Positions 1 to 10,456 of a stretch of 64,000 nucleotides of DNA are shown one piece after another. Position numbers and translations under genes: made by a program. The stretch lies in contig CAUYLG010009086.1 of the NCBI GenBank assembly GCA_963573385.1, positions 1-64,000 on the forward strand, written 5' to 3'. Under the pieces are notes generated by a model. The model was not told the origin of the DNA. It worked only from the letters and a program-made list of their open reading frames with translations, and did no database searches. Within the stretch, counting starts at the first letter, position 1. The number at the start of each line of letters is the position of its first letter. This DNA comes from Cacajao melanocephalus. Taxonomy: Eukaryota; Chordata; Mammalia; Primates; Pitheciidae.

Positions 1-160
1 CATAATTGGAAGTAAATCACTCCTCAGCAATTGCATAGCATTTCACAGGTTTAAATAAAATATTGGTTGGCTGCTTGTTTGTTATTTTCATCTCTTATTC
101 CTTCCTGTCTCCATTGTTAAGCACAATTATTGGCATAATAGAGATTTTTAATACCCATTT
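1..160. other. Unassigned AT-rich DNA
   Basis: I recognise no gene or repeat in this stretch. Confidence 0.4.
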
Positions 161-163
161 TTA

Positions 164-206
164 GACTCCATTCTAGCCTGGGCAATAGAACAAGAATCCC
201 GTTCTC
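164..206 (+). repeat. Alu 3'-end fragment
   Basis: The text matches the last 40 or so bases of an Alu right arm (CTCCATTCTAGCCTGGGCAA and onwards to the diverged CCGTCTC end). The rest of the Alu is absent, so this is a truncated scrap. It runs straight into pyrimidine-rich simple sequence. Confidence 0.6.
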
Positions 207-312
207 TCTCCCTCTTTCTCTTCCTCTTTCTTTCTCTCGTACATTCTTTTTTTTTCTTTCTTTCACTCTCACTTTCTTTCATCTCTTTTTTTTTCTTTCA
301 AAAAAAAAAAAT
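207..312. repeat. Pyrimidine-rich low-complexity tract
   Basis: About 100 bases consist almost only of C and T (CTCTCTCC, CTTTCTTT, CTCACTTTC blocks) and end in an A run of about 12. It probably arose at the tail of the adjacent Alu scrap. Confidence 0.8.
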
Positions 313-328
313 TTGTCTGAAAGTGCAG

Positions 329-405
329 CGTCCACTCGCTCTCTGCTCTTTCACTGGGAGCTACAATCCTGAGCTGTTGTTAATCGACCATCTTGGATCT
401 CTCCT
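329..405 (-). mobile_element. L1 5'-end fragment, antisense
   Basis: Read on the - strand this resembles the first bases of the L1 5' UTR (CCAAGATGG followed by a diverged CGAATAGGAACAGCTC-like stretch and CTCCCAG). It lies on the wrong side of the neighbouring L1 ORF2 piece to be its own 5' end, so either two L1 copies meet here or the copy is rearranged. Confidence 0.5.
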
Positions 406-419
406 CTTTTTTGACTTTT

Positions 420-745
420 AAATTATGCTATTCTTGCAGGAGTAAGGTGATGTCTTATTGTGGTTTAAATTTGTATTTCCCTGATGATTACTGATGTTGA
501 ACATTTTTTCATGTTTGTTGATCTTTTGTATGTCTTCTTTTGAGAAATGTCTATTCATGCCCTCTGCCCATTTTTTGATGAGATTATTTCTTTGTTTTTT
601 CTTGCTGATTTGAGTTTCTTATAGATTCTTGATACTAGTCTTTCATTAGATGCATAGTTTGCAAACATTGGGAAGACAATTTTTGATATTCTAAATATCA
701 GGCAATTAGGCAAGATTCTGGCTGGTAGATATTAAATTGGAAAGT
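420..745 (-). mobile_element. L1 ORF2 3'-region fragment, antisense
   Basis: The + strand shows the complement of the L1 ORF2 C-terminal region (GTGATGTCTTATTGTGG, CATTTTTTCATG, CTTCTTTTGAGAAATGTC, CCATTTTTTGATG). It is diverged and truncated at both ends and has no coding potential. Confidence 0.75.
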
Positions 746-760
746 TTTCAGGTTTAAGGG

Positions 761-1312
761 TGTGATGGTTAATATTTAGTGTCAACTTGATTGGATTGAA
801 GGATGCAAAGAATTGTTCCTGGGTGTGTCTGTGAGGTTGTTGCCAAAGGAGATTAACATTTGAGTCAGTGAACTGGGAGAGAGAGACCCATCCTCAGTCT
901 GGGTGTACACCATCTAATCAGCTGCCAGCATGACTAGGATAAAGCAGGCAGAAGACTGGGGAAGGACTTGACTTGCTGAGTCTTCTGGCCTTCATCTTTC
1001 TTCTATGCTGGATGCTTCCTGCTCTTGAACATCAGACTCCAGGTTCTTCAGGTTTTGGACTCTTGGAATTATACCAGTGGTTTGCTAGGGGCTCTTGGAC
1101 CTTTGGCTACAGACCGAAGGCTGCACTGTTGGCTTCCCTACTTTTGAGATTTTTGGAGATTTTGGACTGGTTTCCCTGCTCCTCAGCTTGTAGACAGCCT
1201 ATTGTGGGACTTCACCTTGTGATTGTGTGAGTCAATGCTCCTTAATAAACTTCTCTTCATATATACATCTGTCCTATTAGTTCTGTCCCTTTAAAGAATC
1301 ATGACTAATACA
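761..1312 (+). mobile_element. Solo LTR, ERVL MLT2-type
   Basis: The element begins TGTGATGGTTAAT, contains the typical GTCAACTTGATTGG, GAGATTAACATTTGAGTC and CCAATCAG-like blocks, and ends CCTATTAGTTCTGT through CATGACTAATACA. It has TG and CA termini, flanked by AAGGG on the left and ATGGG on the right, a plausible 5-bp duplication with one change. No internal ERV sequence follows. An 85-codon open frame inside has no resemblance to a retroviral protein and is chance. Confidence 0.75.
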
Positions 1313-1339
1313 ATGGGCATATGTTTTAAAGTCCTGCCT

Positions 1340-1570
1340 GGAAAGATAATAATGACAATGATATAACATGTGAGCTTTAGTACATACCAGACATTGTTCT
1401 ATATACTACAGGTACCTTAATGTGTTTAATTTAACAACTCTGTGTGACAGATACTATTTTTATCTCCTTTTATAGGCAAGGAGTCTTGAGCAACCAAAAG
1501 TAAATTGATTTTCCCAAGTGACAGTTGATACGACAGAGCCTGGGTGTATTTCATTACTTACTTACTGGGT
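1340..1570 (+). repeat. MIR SINE
   Basis: The order of motifs is that of a MIR core: a CATTGTTCTATATACT region, TTTAATTTAACAACTCTGTGTGACAG, ATACTATTTTTATCTCC, TTTATAGGCAAGGAG, then a diverged AAGTGACAG...CAGAGCCTGGG end. Divergence is high, as expected for this old family. Confidence 0.7.
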
Positions 1571-1879
1571 AGGTGATGGAGTATTAGGCAAATCATGGTA
1601 ATTATTTATTGAATGCTAAAGTATTTTGCACACATGTCATGTAAGTATTACAACTCGAAGTAAGCATTATTGTCAAAGATAAAAATATGTGTTTCTTTAG
1701 GGGCAGAAATAGAAGCACTTTTTAGTAATACAAATTTCTTACATGTCATTGCAATGGAGAGAAGCTCAAAGTGTATTACTTTTTAAACAGCAGAAATGAC
1801 ACCAATTTTTATGCTTTTAGGGAAAATAAGATATAGAGATATGGGAAAAGTAGAAAGAAAAACATACAAAAAGGGCACA

Positions 1880-1882
<3 letters not shown>
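1571..1882. other. Unassigned DNA
   Basis: Mostly AT-rich. A weak MIR-like stretch around 1,590-1,680 (ATTTATTGAATGCTAAAG, TGTAAGTATTACAA) was not convincing enough to call. Confidence 0.35.

Positions 1883-1910
<28 letters not shown>
1883..1910. repeat. (TA)n microsatellite
   Basis: Fourteen uninterrupted AT repeats at the 3' end of an antisense L1, where the L1 poly(A) tail would lie. The tail probably seeded the microsatellite. Confidence 0.9.
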
Positions 1911-1914
<4 letters not shown>

Positions 1915-2075
1915 TATACTTTAAGTTCTAGGGTACATATGTAGAACATGCAGGTTTGTTATGTAATTATACATGTGCCATGGTGGTTTGCTGCATCCAT
2001 CACCCTGTCACCCGCATTAGCTATTTCTCCTAATGCTATCCCTCCCCTAGACCGCCACTCCATGGCAGTGTGTCA
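1911..2075 (-). mobile_element. L1 3'-end, antisense
   Basis: The + strand reads TTTATTATACTTTAAGTTCT, AGAACATGCAGGTTTGTTA, CATGTGCCATGGTGGTTTGC and ATCCCTCCCC, the complement of the terminal part of an L1 3' UTR. It is heavily 5'-truncated. Confidence 0.88.
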
Positions 2076-2179
2076 ACATTTGTATATATTTTAAATTATT
2101 TGCAGCAGGTACAATTTAAATCTATCAATATTTCCAACATCAGTCATGTCTTATGACTTCATATTTTACAAAGTTCAGA

Positions 2180-2280
2180 AATCCCCACAACACAGTTGTA
2201 TGTGTATATAACTGTACATACACACATACACAAACACAACACACACACAAACCCCATCACATATGAGTGTGTATATAGAT
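2180..2280. repeat. CA/TA-rich low-complexity tract
   Basis: Interrupted CA and TA dinucleotide blocks (ACACACATACACAAACACAA, GTGTGTATATAGATATACAC). No gene signal. Confidence 0.6.
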
Positions 2281-3182
2281 ATACACACTTTAATATATTT
2301 TAGTATGTATTTTTAAAATATACAGAGTAATATAAAGACAGTTCTGTACAAATCTGAGAATGCTCTTATCTTCTTGGGCCTTGGATACTAAGAAACTTCA
2401 ATGCTGATGAGAAAGAAAAGAGGGGGGAGTATTAAAACTAGTTGAATGATCATAATTCAGTTTAACAATGAATTTGGTAATCCAAAATGGTATTGTTAAT
2501 TTCTGGGCTAGAGACAGTATACTCCAGGGCCTCTGGCTAAATAAAAAGTTCATGTGGCTTCCTCAGAATTTACTTTTATTAAAGCTGACTTATTTCCAAA
2601 AAGTAGAATCACATTTCTGATTTGATATTTTCCATCTCAAAGAGCAGGCTTTTATTATTTTGGTTTGCCATTCTGCTTTAGGATCTCCTAAAGTTTTCAG
2701 GTGACTCTCCTCTCTGGGCTAGACTGTAATTCTTTTAATTGCAAAGAGGAGTAATTATCAGGATACTAACAGACAAAAACTGGTCAAAAAGTTTCATGTG
2801 ACCTTTTGTTTCCTATTTTAAATGCAATGCTGAAAGCTTGCTTTCAGCTCTCTGCCAGAAAGTGAAAGATTTCAAGATTTCAAGAGTCTGAGGATCCTGT
2901 ATGGAGCTTGCGTTAAATGCTAATGTTTACAATGGAAAATTAGAGGACGATATAAAAATTTATTGCTGGACTATTGTGGAGAATTTCTGGAGCATCCTTT
3001 TCCAGTAACTTTTTACAAACTTTGTGGCTGTAAAACCACAGAGGCAGAGGGTGTGGCTGATGAAGAAATCTTCTGGAGACCCTCTATGTTTTAATCATAT
3101 TTGCCCTTTTTTTCAAATAAGGACAAATTGGAATGCCTTAAAAAAGAGCAAGGTTTAGCTTAGATAGATTGAGGCAACTGGT
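2281..3182. other. Unassigned single-copy-looking DNA
   Basis: AT-rich, with no recognised repeat and no credible coding frame. I see no promoter or RNA gene. Confidence 0.4.
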
Positions 3183-3607
3183 ATGCTTAGTCTATTTTCC
3201 ATGGCTTGTAACAGAATACCTGAAACTGGATCATTTATAAGGAGACTTTTTTATTCATTTTTTTTTTTTTTTTTTTTTTTTTTTACTATTCTGGAGGCTG
3301 GGAAGGCTAAAGTTGAGGGGATAAATCTGGTGAGGGCCTTCTTGCTGGTGGTCTTAAAGCTGTGCAGAGCATCTTATGCTGAGGCGGCTGGTGGTGCTTG
3401 CTGAGGTCTCTCTTCCTCTTATAAAGTCATCAGTCCACTCCTGTGACAATTGATTAATCTAATAATTCATGAATGGATTCACCCATTCATGGAGGCAAAG
3501 CCCTCATGATCCAGTCGCTTCTTAAAATCCCTACCTCTCAATACAGCTACTTTGAGGGTTAAATTTCAACATAAGTTTTGAAGGGGACAAACATTTAAAA
3601 CATTGTA
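3183..3607 (-). mobile_element. MaLR solo LTR, MLT1A-like, antisense
   Basis: In the + direction it shows the complement of a MaLR LTR: TGCTTAGTCTATTTTCC, AACAGAATACCTGAAACTGG, TTCTGGAGGCTGGGAAGG, a GTGAGGGCCTTCTTGCTG block, AATTCATGAATGGATT, GCAAAGCCCTCATGA and TTTCAACATAAGTTTTGAAG. A 27-base T run at 3,258-3,284 interrupts the LTR; read on the LTR's own strand it is an A-run. Confidence 0.75.
3258..3284. repeat. Poly(T) run
   Basis: Twenty-seven T residues in a row inside the antisense MaLR LTR. Such runs are length-unstable. Confidence 0.9.
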
Positions 3608-3845
3608 TATATTATAGGATAAAGTATGCCTAAAATAGAGTGTTGGATTTAAAGGATGTTATTCATTCTCTCTGAGAGAAGCAGAGGATGTTACATAAAA
3701 GAATGCAGTGGATTTTATCAATGCATTTTGAAAATAGCAATCATAAGTTTAGTAGTATTTTCTTTTCCCTTAAGCACTTAAGAAAAATTATACTGCCTGA
3801 CAACAGCATGTTCAGCTCCACATGGGTGCATGTTCCCCCCAAACT
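3608..3845. other. Unassigned DNA
   Basis: AT-rich, no recognised element. Confidence 0.4.
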
Positions 3846-3849
3846 CCCT

Positions 3850-3970
3850 GTTATACATTATTTAATTGTTCTTGTTTTACTTATGAGAAAATTGAGGCTT
3901 AGAAAGGTTGAATTAATGTGCTCAAGATTGTATACCTAGTTAACAGTAGGACCCCTTTGATTTGTTCATT
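3850..3970 (+). repeat. MIR fragment
   Basis: CTTATGAGAAAATTGAGGCTTAGAAAGGTTGAAT followed by CTCAAG and a CTAGTTAACAGTAGGACC end matches the 3' half of MIR (GAGGAAACTGAGGC, CAAGGTCAC, GCTAGTAAGTGG). Old and diverged. Confidence 0.65.
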
Positions 3971-4004
3971 TTCAAGGCCATGTGCTTTTACTGTACATCA
4001 TCTT

Positions 4005-4130
4005 CCAGGATAAATTGCTCAGCTTTTTCAAACTCAGAGTCTTTACCAGTAAAATGGTGATGCCTACCTTGTTGAGTGATGGTGAGAATTAGAAATAACG
4101 TATGTAAAGTTTCCAGTGCAGTGACTGCAA
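4005..4130 (+). repeat. MIR fragment
   Basis: TCTTTACCAGTAAAATGGTGATGCCTACCTTGTTGAG and the following GAATTAGAAATAACGTATGTAAAGT resemble the MIR central region (TGTAAAATGGGGATAATA, CTACCTCATAGGGTTG, GATTAAATGAG). Confidence 0.6.
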
Positions 4131-4134
4131 GTCG

Positions 4135-5217
4135 TTACGTTCAAGGAAAGTTTTTTCTGTTGTTAAACAGGTAATAAGTTAAGTGTGCCAACAAGTAGGC
4201 AGGCAGACACAGTATTAAAAAAGTCTAGTAGAAGGCACTGAATGGAGGTCCAGAGAGGTACCCAACAGATTTCAGGAAAGTGTGATGATAATAGTAAAAG
4301 CATTTGACTCATTCTAGACTGAGAATCAACAAGAAGATAATAGCCTAGTTTTATAGGAAATGAAGGTAAGAACCTAGAAAGGCAATGACTAAACTCACTC
4401 AATCCAGAATGAATTTGACCACTAGCACTTTTTGAGAACCATGGAACACTCCCCTAAAGTGTGTAATTGCTAAATAATTGAAATGTTTAAATTCAATATA
4501 ATATATTTGCTAAAAAAAAGGAATTCGATCATTTTTTAAAGCCCAAGCATGAGAACAATAGTGGTCACTATTTATTTAAATCATAGTCTGGATTTGGAAT
4601 TGAGATCATTTTTAATTTGTTATTTCATATTTCAGCATGAGTAAAATTTTCTTTAGTGTTTTTTATGTAGTGTAAAATGGGTTTGACATTTTTAAAAAGT
4701 GATGATGTCTGACAGCAGCAAGAATACTTTTAAATGTGACTATATGACCTGTCAAAGAATTTGCATCAGGTCTTTCTAAAGTGCTGTCATTCTCATTCAC
4801 AATACAGGCCCTCAAGCCCCTCAGTGTCTCACAATAAAGGCTGTCAGCCCAGTCAGCACCAATTTCATTGTCGTGTGATCCTGCTGATGTGTGTCATGCT
4901 CTTGTTAAATTCGCTGTAGGTCAACTAACTAAATATTTCTTCTCAGTGACTAAATCATAAAACATAAGGCCCACAAATACCTAGAGAAGTGTAGTAACTA
5001 GTGTGTTTATGATAGTTGCATTAGGAACCTGATGAATTGGGGTAGAATCTGAATTTAACTTGAATATTAGTAAGAATGAAATTGTAAAAATTCCAATGAA
5101 TTGACTTTGTACACTTGTATATTTTTTCAAAGAAATTTGGCTGATTAGTTTCAATTACCTGCCCTCTTTTGATTAAATGGGTTGATTGTAGGGTCTTACT
5201 GAAAGTATTCGAATTGT
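4135..5217. other. Unassigned DNA
   Basis: About 1.1 kb without a repeat or gene I can name. Open frames here are short and have no recognisable motif. Confidence 0.4.
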
Positions 5218-5218
5218 T

Positions 5219-5335
5219 ATTCATTCATTCACTCATCAAACTTTCCTTGAGCCAAATGCTGTGTGAAACACTGAAAATACAATAACAAGTAAGCTGTGGC
5301 CTCTGTCCCCCTTGGCATGACAGACTATTAGAAGA
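5219..5335 (-). repeat. L2 3'-end fragment, antisense
   Basis: TTCATTCATTCACTCATCAAACTTTCCTTGAGCC, AAATGCTGTG and ACACTGAAAATACAATAACAAGTAAG follow the complement of the L2 3' terminus (TCAATAAATATTTGTTGAATGAATG end). Diverged. Confidence 0.55.
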
Positions 5336-5995
5336 ACAAATATCACTGGATTAATAAAAATTAGCATAATTTTGTACTTGATCTTATAAAACAACTTTCC
5401 TAGCCTTGCTTGAAAGATGTAATGTATTAGATGTGGAGTGCTTTTGGAAGACGTGTGGAAGAGCAGGAAAGTATTCCTCCCTTTTTGGATTCCTGGTCTA
5501 TATTACGCTGGTATCCTTCACTTGTATCTGAGTTTCCCTATATTTCTTAGCGAGTGACAGATGTAGAGGCTTTATTTGTATTAAACTGAGGGCTGTTGGC
5601 TTTGGATTTTTTTTCTTTCAGGAGAAATTGTTGGTGCTCAGTCTCTGCATTCTTCACTTCAGTTAGGAGTCTCCCTTTATGGGCTCCTAACTGTAGGATC
5701 TGAAGCAATCTTTCTAAAATTAGCTCTTGCCTCCCTGGAACTATAGAATAATCTAGAAAAAACATAAAACTGTCATCAAGTCTTCCTGACACTTGTGTGT
5801 GTTTCTACTCCATTGCCCTTTTGTTATTTCAGTATATTTTACTTTATGTATTATAGAATTAGTATCTGTTTTTCATGGAAGATTCCAAAGACAGCAGAGA
5901 AGAGAGAAAACAGAGTAAACATTTGCAATGCTATCTTAATACCTAGATGGAACCACTTGATATTTTGCAGTCATGTCCTCCGATCATCCTTAAGG
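5336..5995. other. Unassigned DNA
   Basis: No recognised repeat. An 81-codon antisense frame at 5,547-5,792 has no family motif and I regard it as chance. Confidence 0.4.
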
Positions 5996-5999
5996 CACC

Positions 6000-6275
6000 C
6001 ATATACACTTTTTCTTTAAACAAATTGGGATTTGGGTAGAAAAAAATTTGAGAAGTAGAAATGTATGGGCAAAGAATATGAACATTTAAAAACATTTAAA
6101 ACATATTACCAAATTTTTCTCCTACATCAGTGTAGCAATATGCACTCTCACAATGTGTAAAAATGGCTGTATTTTTGAATTTGCCAAGATGGTATATGAT
6201 ATTTTATTTTTTTAAATGTCAGTTTGATAGGTGAGCTCTTGCAATTTTTATAGATTTTTGGTACAATCCTTGGGC
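6000..6275 (-). mobile_element. Old L1 (L1M-type) fragment, antisense
   Basis: GGGCAAAGAATATGAACATTT, ACATATTACCAAATTTTTCTCC, GTAGCAATATGCACTCTCAC and the GGTGAGCTCTTGCAATTTTTATAG end resemble the complement of an ancient L1 3' ORF2 region. Strong divergence; the edges are guesses. Confidence 0.5.
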
Positions 6276-6291
6276 CCTGATTTCCCATTGA

Positions 6292-6314
6292 TTTTTTTTT
6301 TTTTTTTTTTTTTT
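6292..6314. repeat. Poly(T) run
   Basis: Twenty-three T residues. Possible tail of an antisense retroposon, but I cannot identify a body next to it. Confidence 0.85.
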
Positions 6315-6970
6315 AGCTATGGATCTTGGGACCCATCAACTGTCTTGGTTAGCTGAGAATATTTTTCTGTCTATGATGCTTATCTTCCTGCTTGCCACTC
6401 CATCCTTTATGCAAAATTGCTCTGGCTCCTTGAAATCTGTTTGTTTTTGCTGTTGCTGGTAGTTATTTGTCTGTCTTATGGTTCTGTCTTATGCATGCAT
6501 TAGCTTTTTCTGTCACTTGCTCCTTTTTCTATTCAGAAAGTTGCCTGCTTATAGGAAGGCCACCAGAGAACATAGATAGGCTTCTACTCAATTCTTTCAT
6601 GACTCTATTAACAAGCCGGTATTTAATGCTCACTAACTTGTGTATGACATTCTAGAAAAGTACAGTGTCTGCCCCCACACTCATTCACTTGATTTTTCAA
6701 GACCCTCTGAATAGGAAAAATACAATATGATTATTTTGGTCAGGAAAACAGAAACCACTCTAAATATTTCAGCCAGGATGGACCTTAATTTAGACACTTA
6801 CAAGCTCACACAACTGTTTGAAAGAATAGAGAAGCAAAGTTCAACAGCCATATAAAATATACTGGAAAGATGTTTCCTCCATAGAGTATTTGTGTTTGAT
6901 GATGCCCTTGGTTAGATTTAGGTCATTTCCATAGTGAGTCTTCCTCTATTTCTCTGTTTGCATCTTTTTA
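6315..6970. other. Unassigned DNA
   Basis: The stretch from about 6,735 (CAGGAAAACAGAAACCACTC, ATTTCAGCCAGGATGG) has the feel of an old interspersed repeat, but I cannot name a family. No gene seen. Confidence 0.35.
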
Positions 6971-6971
6971 C

Positions 6972-7021
6972 GAATCCCTGCTTTTTATGAATCCCTGCTT
7001 TTTATGAATCACTGCTTTCTG
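6972..7021 (+). repeat. 17-bp tandem repeat, nearly three copies
   Basis: The unit GAATCCCTGCTTTTTAT occurs at 6,972 and 6,989 without change and again from 7,006 as GAATCACTGCTTTCT. Period 17. Confidence 0.9.
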
Positions 7022-7800
7022 TTAGAGACTGTGTTTTCATAAAGAATAATAGCCACTTCACCGTTGAATGGCACACTAAGCTTGGCCTAGCTGTTGCTAT
7101 TGCCATTTTTCTGACAGGAAACAGTAGTATTATGTTTCTTGAAGTTGTCTACCTGTCCCTTTACAGTGTTCCTTCAGTCTTCCTTGTTTGCTGTTACCCG
7201 ACTCAAGCTGCTGAGCCACAGCTTCTTTATATCTGGCTGGGGTCCATCCTTCTCTAATATACACCCTCTGATGGTGAGTTGCAGTGAGCGGAGCCTCAGT
7301 GCTGTGAACTGGCTGTGCTCCAGGCTTCAGCTGCTGAAAAATCTGCCTTGGCATTTGATGTTAAGTATAGCTCGCAGATGATGACTACTTTTTTTGAAGC
7401 TGCATGCAACATTTTGATAGGCTGTTATTATAAACCAGAACCTAAGACTAGAAACAGGGATGGGAAGGAATTTTCCATGCACAGAAGAAGCCCGTTAGCA
7501 GTGGTTGTTCTTTTCTGCACTCATTAATGTAGAGTCTACAGATTTTTAGCAGAATGTGATCTAAAAATCAAAAAAGTCAGGCTAGGGCACAGTCACCCTC
7601 AGGGTGGCTTAAATTTGTAGCCTTGGCAAGCAGCATTACCAGAAACCCCAGACAGCTTTTCACCTAGGTTGTCTTTGAAAATATGGATAGTTATCTATCT
7701 TGTATACCTTCAAGAGAAAGTAGTCCCTGATATAGACATATAGGAAACAAAAATGCCAATTGACTCCAGCAGTGATCAATACCCCTCACTTTTATTAACT
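7022..7800. other. Unassigned DNA
   Basis: Somewhat GC-richer than its surroundings at 7,140-7,360, where both strands are open for 70-80 codons. No domain, splice pattern or homology recognised. Confidence 0.35.
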
Positions 7801-7806
7801 TCATGC

Positions 7807-7895
7807 CAGTGTTTCCCAAAGTGCTCTTCAAACTTTGAACCTTTAGATGTACTCCAAAAAAGGCTTTCATGGTCGAAATAGTTTGGGAAATGCTG
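7807..7895. mobile_element. Small hAT-like MITE
   Basis: The left end CAGTGTTTCCCAAAG and the right end GTTTGGGAAATGCTG are inverted copies with two differences, enclosing about 60 bases. CAGTG(T)TTCCCAAA ends are typical of Charlie-type hAT non-autonomous elements. An 8-bp target duplication is not evident, so the assignment rests on the terminal repeats. Confidence 0.5.
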
Positions 7896-7997
7896 TAATT
7901 TTTACCTCCATCTAGGGATTCACAGTTAGCATTATAACATAAGTCTTGTGGTAACAAAAGCTTTTTAATTTTGTTTAACCCAGCACTCTCTTCACTT

Positions 7998-8440
7998 TTT
8001 TTTTTCGATCACAGACAGTTTATTTTTTAATACTTTTTGTTCTGGGATACATATACAGAATGTGCAAGTTTGTTACATAGGTATACACATGTCATGGTGG
8101 TTTGCTGCACCCATCAACCCATCATCTACATCAGGTATTTCTCCTAATTCTATCTCTCCCCTTGCCCCCCCACCCATTGACAGGCCCTGGTGTGTGATGT
8201 TTTTCTCCCTGTGCCCATATGGTTTCATTGTTCAACTCCCACTTATGAGTGAGAACATCTGGTGTTTGGTTTTCTGTTCCTGTGTTAATTTGCTAAGAAT
8301 GATGGTTTCCAGCTTCATCTATGTACCTGCAAAGGACATGAACTCATTCTTTTTTGTAGCTGCATAGTATTCCATGATGTATATGTGCCATATTTTCTTT
8401 ATCCAGTCTAACGTTGTTGGGCATTTGGGTTGGTTGCATT
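7998..8440 (-). mobile_element. L1 3'-end, antisense
   Basis: The complement of an L1 3' UTR and ORF2 end is clear: GTTCTGGGATACATATACAG, GTTTGTTACATAGGTATACA, CATGGTGGTTTGCTGCACCC, CTTATGAGTGAGAACATCTG, AGTATTCCATGATGTATATG, TTGGGCATTTGGGTTGGTTG. Primate-age copy. At about 8,440 it stops and an older L1 segment begins. Confidence 0.9.
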
Positions 8441-9690
8441 TCACTTCTGCATCATTTTGATGAACTCTTGTTGAGAACTAAGATTACCACCTTTTCCCCC
8501 AATTATCTTCTGTGGCCAACAAATTTATTCTAGATGACCATATGTGAGGTTCCTGAACTCATTCTGAGCATTGGCTCCCATGGAAGTCAGGTACATTAAC
8601 ACCTTCCCAAAATACTTTTTTCTCTTTCTTATTTCAAGATTTTCTCCTTGACATTCAGCATCTTTACTATGATGTATTTTGTGAATGTCTTCATATTTCA
8701 CCTGCCTAGAGTTTGCTGAGCTTCTGGGATGTGTACTTTGTTGTTTTCCAATATTCTTTGGGATGTGTTCAGTCATTGTTTCTTTGAATATTTTTCTTAT
8801 CCTCTCTGTCTCTTCTCTCTTTCTGGTACTCCCCAAAGTGCCACATTCATTTATGTGGGTATTGGTGCACTATTGGTGCCCACATTACTCTGCGGCTCTG
8901 TTCATTTTTCTTCATTCTTTTTCCTGTCTGTTTTTTGTTTTACATAATCTCCTCACAACCTTTACTGTTCCTGAGAGTCCTCTTAGGTTATAATGTTTCC
9001 ATATTCTGTCTCAAATACAGTTGATTTCTTTGGGAAGAAATTAGGAGCTGTTTTGTTTAAAAGGCTTGCTTCTCCCCACAGGTGAAATGTCTAAACAGGA
9101 CCCCTGGAGCTCGAGGTTGGGCACTGTAAGCTTTTTTCTGAGTGGCATCCCCTCTCTAGGATCTGAGTGCTCAGTGGAGGGGAATCGGCAGGCTAAGGTC
9201 TTCTGGGCTTGCTTCTCCTGGCATAGAACCACGATCAGAAGAGTTGGAGAAAAGGCTACTGGGGTCTCAATATTTTCGGTGCACCATGTCAGAAGTGAAG
9301 CATTTATTCCACTGTTGAGGGAAAAAGGGAGCCCTCACCTCCCATCAACCCTCAGTTGGAATTTAGCCTCAGCAATAAACCACTGGAAGTAAGTTGAGAA
9401 ATGCTGAAGTCCTGGTCTTTCTGGTAAGAAAGCTTTTGCATTGGGCAGAAAGGTATCCCTGTGTTTTTGTCGCAGCAATCTAGAGTTGCTGATCTGGGAG
9501 AAGAAAGGGAGGCAGAAGTCTTGGTTCAAATACCACAGACTCTTGCCTTTATTACAGAATTTTGGCAGATTTTCTTGATGTTTCTTCATTTTCTGTTTGC
9601 CCACTGGACCGTTTCCAGTCTCTGAATGATTGTTTTTTATAATTTAACCAATTTTATTAGTGAAATGAAGCTCCTCATACCATCATGCTA
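8441..9690 (-). mobile_element. L1M-type 5'-UTR segment, antisense
   Basis: The block reads like the complement of the 5' UTR of an older L1: a GAGCTTCTGGGATGTGTA stretch, TTCTTTGAATATTTTTCTTATCC, TCTTTCTGGTACTCCC, then a GC-richer portion with CCTGGAGCTCGAGG, and the end CACCATC-like ATACCATCATGCTAGAAGTC. Open frames of about 100 codons on both strands do not match L1 ORF1 or ORF2 and I treat them as chance. Confidence 0.6.
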
Positions 9691-10455
9691 GAAGTCAGTT
9701 TTTTCACATTAGATTTTAAATACATAAAACCCATACAATTATAAAGTAAGTCAACTATATTGAAATACAGCCATTACAAGATTTAAAAGTTGTGACGTAG
9801 TACTTATTTATTAATATGATAAATACTACTATCTAGCTCTGTTCTAATAACTACCATACTTTAAAACAGAGGTGCACATAAATGAACACATATTTTGGGA
9901 TATCTACAACAACTATAATGTAATATAGAAATATCTATGATTGCTAATGATGAAAAAGTCACAGAAGTTTTAATTTCATTATGGTTTGTTGTCTATACTC
10001 ATGATTTCAGGAAATGCTGTTTCAGTCAGAGGTCAGTAAAAACATAAATGTAAATTTTTGCAATCTGCATTTACTGATCCCTTGAATTTTATCCACGGTC
10101 CTTTTAGGGGTCCATTCACCCAAGGCAAAGATTTCACATAAGATTTTAGACCATCACAGAATCGAGAGAAGGCCTTTGAACAACCCATGTGTGCTGTGAC
10201 CCTAGGAATTGCTCTGATTCTTTTTTTTTTAATGGTAAACAAAAATAACCTGTAGGAATTTTTAGGTCCTCTGAAGCCTTGCATAAATTTTTCTTGGAAA
10301 GCCATGATCTCTATTTATCACCAGTTTTGTCACTTGTCGGCATCTCTGATGGGAGTAACGTTGGAAATGATGGCAGAAGCATAGACAAGGAATTCTGAAA
10401 AAAGTACATTTCCATTGTTGTAACAAAAGAGCTATCAGTGGTTTTAGAAAAACAG
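9691..10455. other. Unassigned DNA
   Basis: No recognised repeat. A 90-codon antisense frame at 10,033-10,305 has no recognisable domain. Confidence 0.4.
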
Positions 10456-10456
10456 T

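Noticed and set aside
973..1230. 85-codon open frame with a hydrophobic start
   Set aside because: It lies wholly inside the MLT2-type LTR and has no retroviral or cellular motif.
8062..8367. 101-codon open frame
   Set aside because: It is the antisense reading of an L1 3' end; the same phrases recur at other L1 ends in the window.
8525..8993. Opposed frames of about 100 codons
   Set aside because: They overlap on both strands within the antisense L1 5'-UTR block and match neither L1 ORF1 nor ORF2 as far as I can tell.
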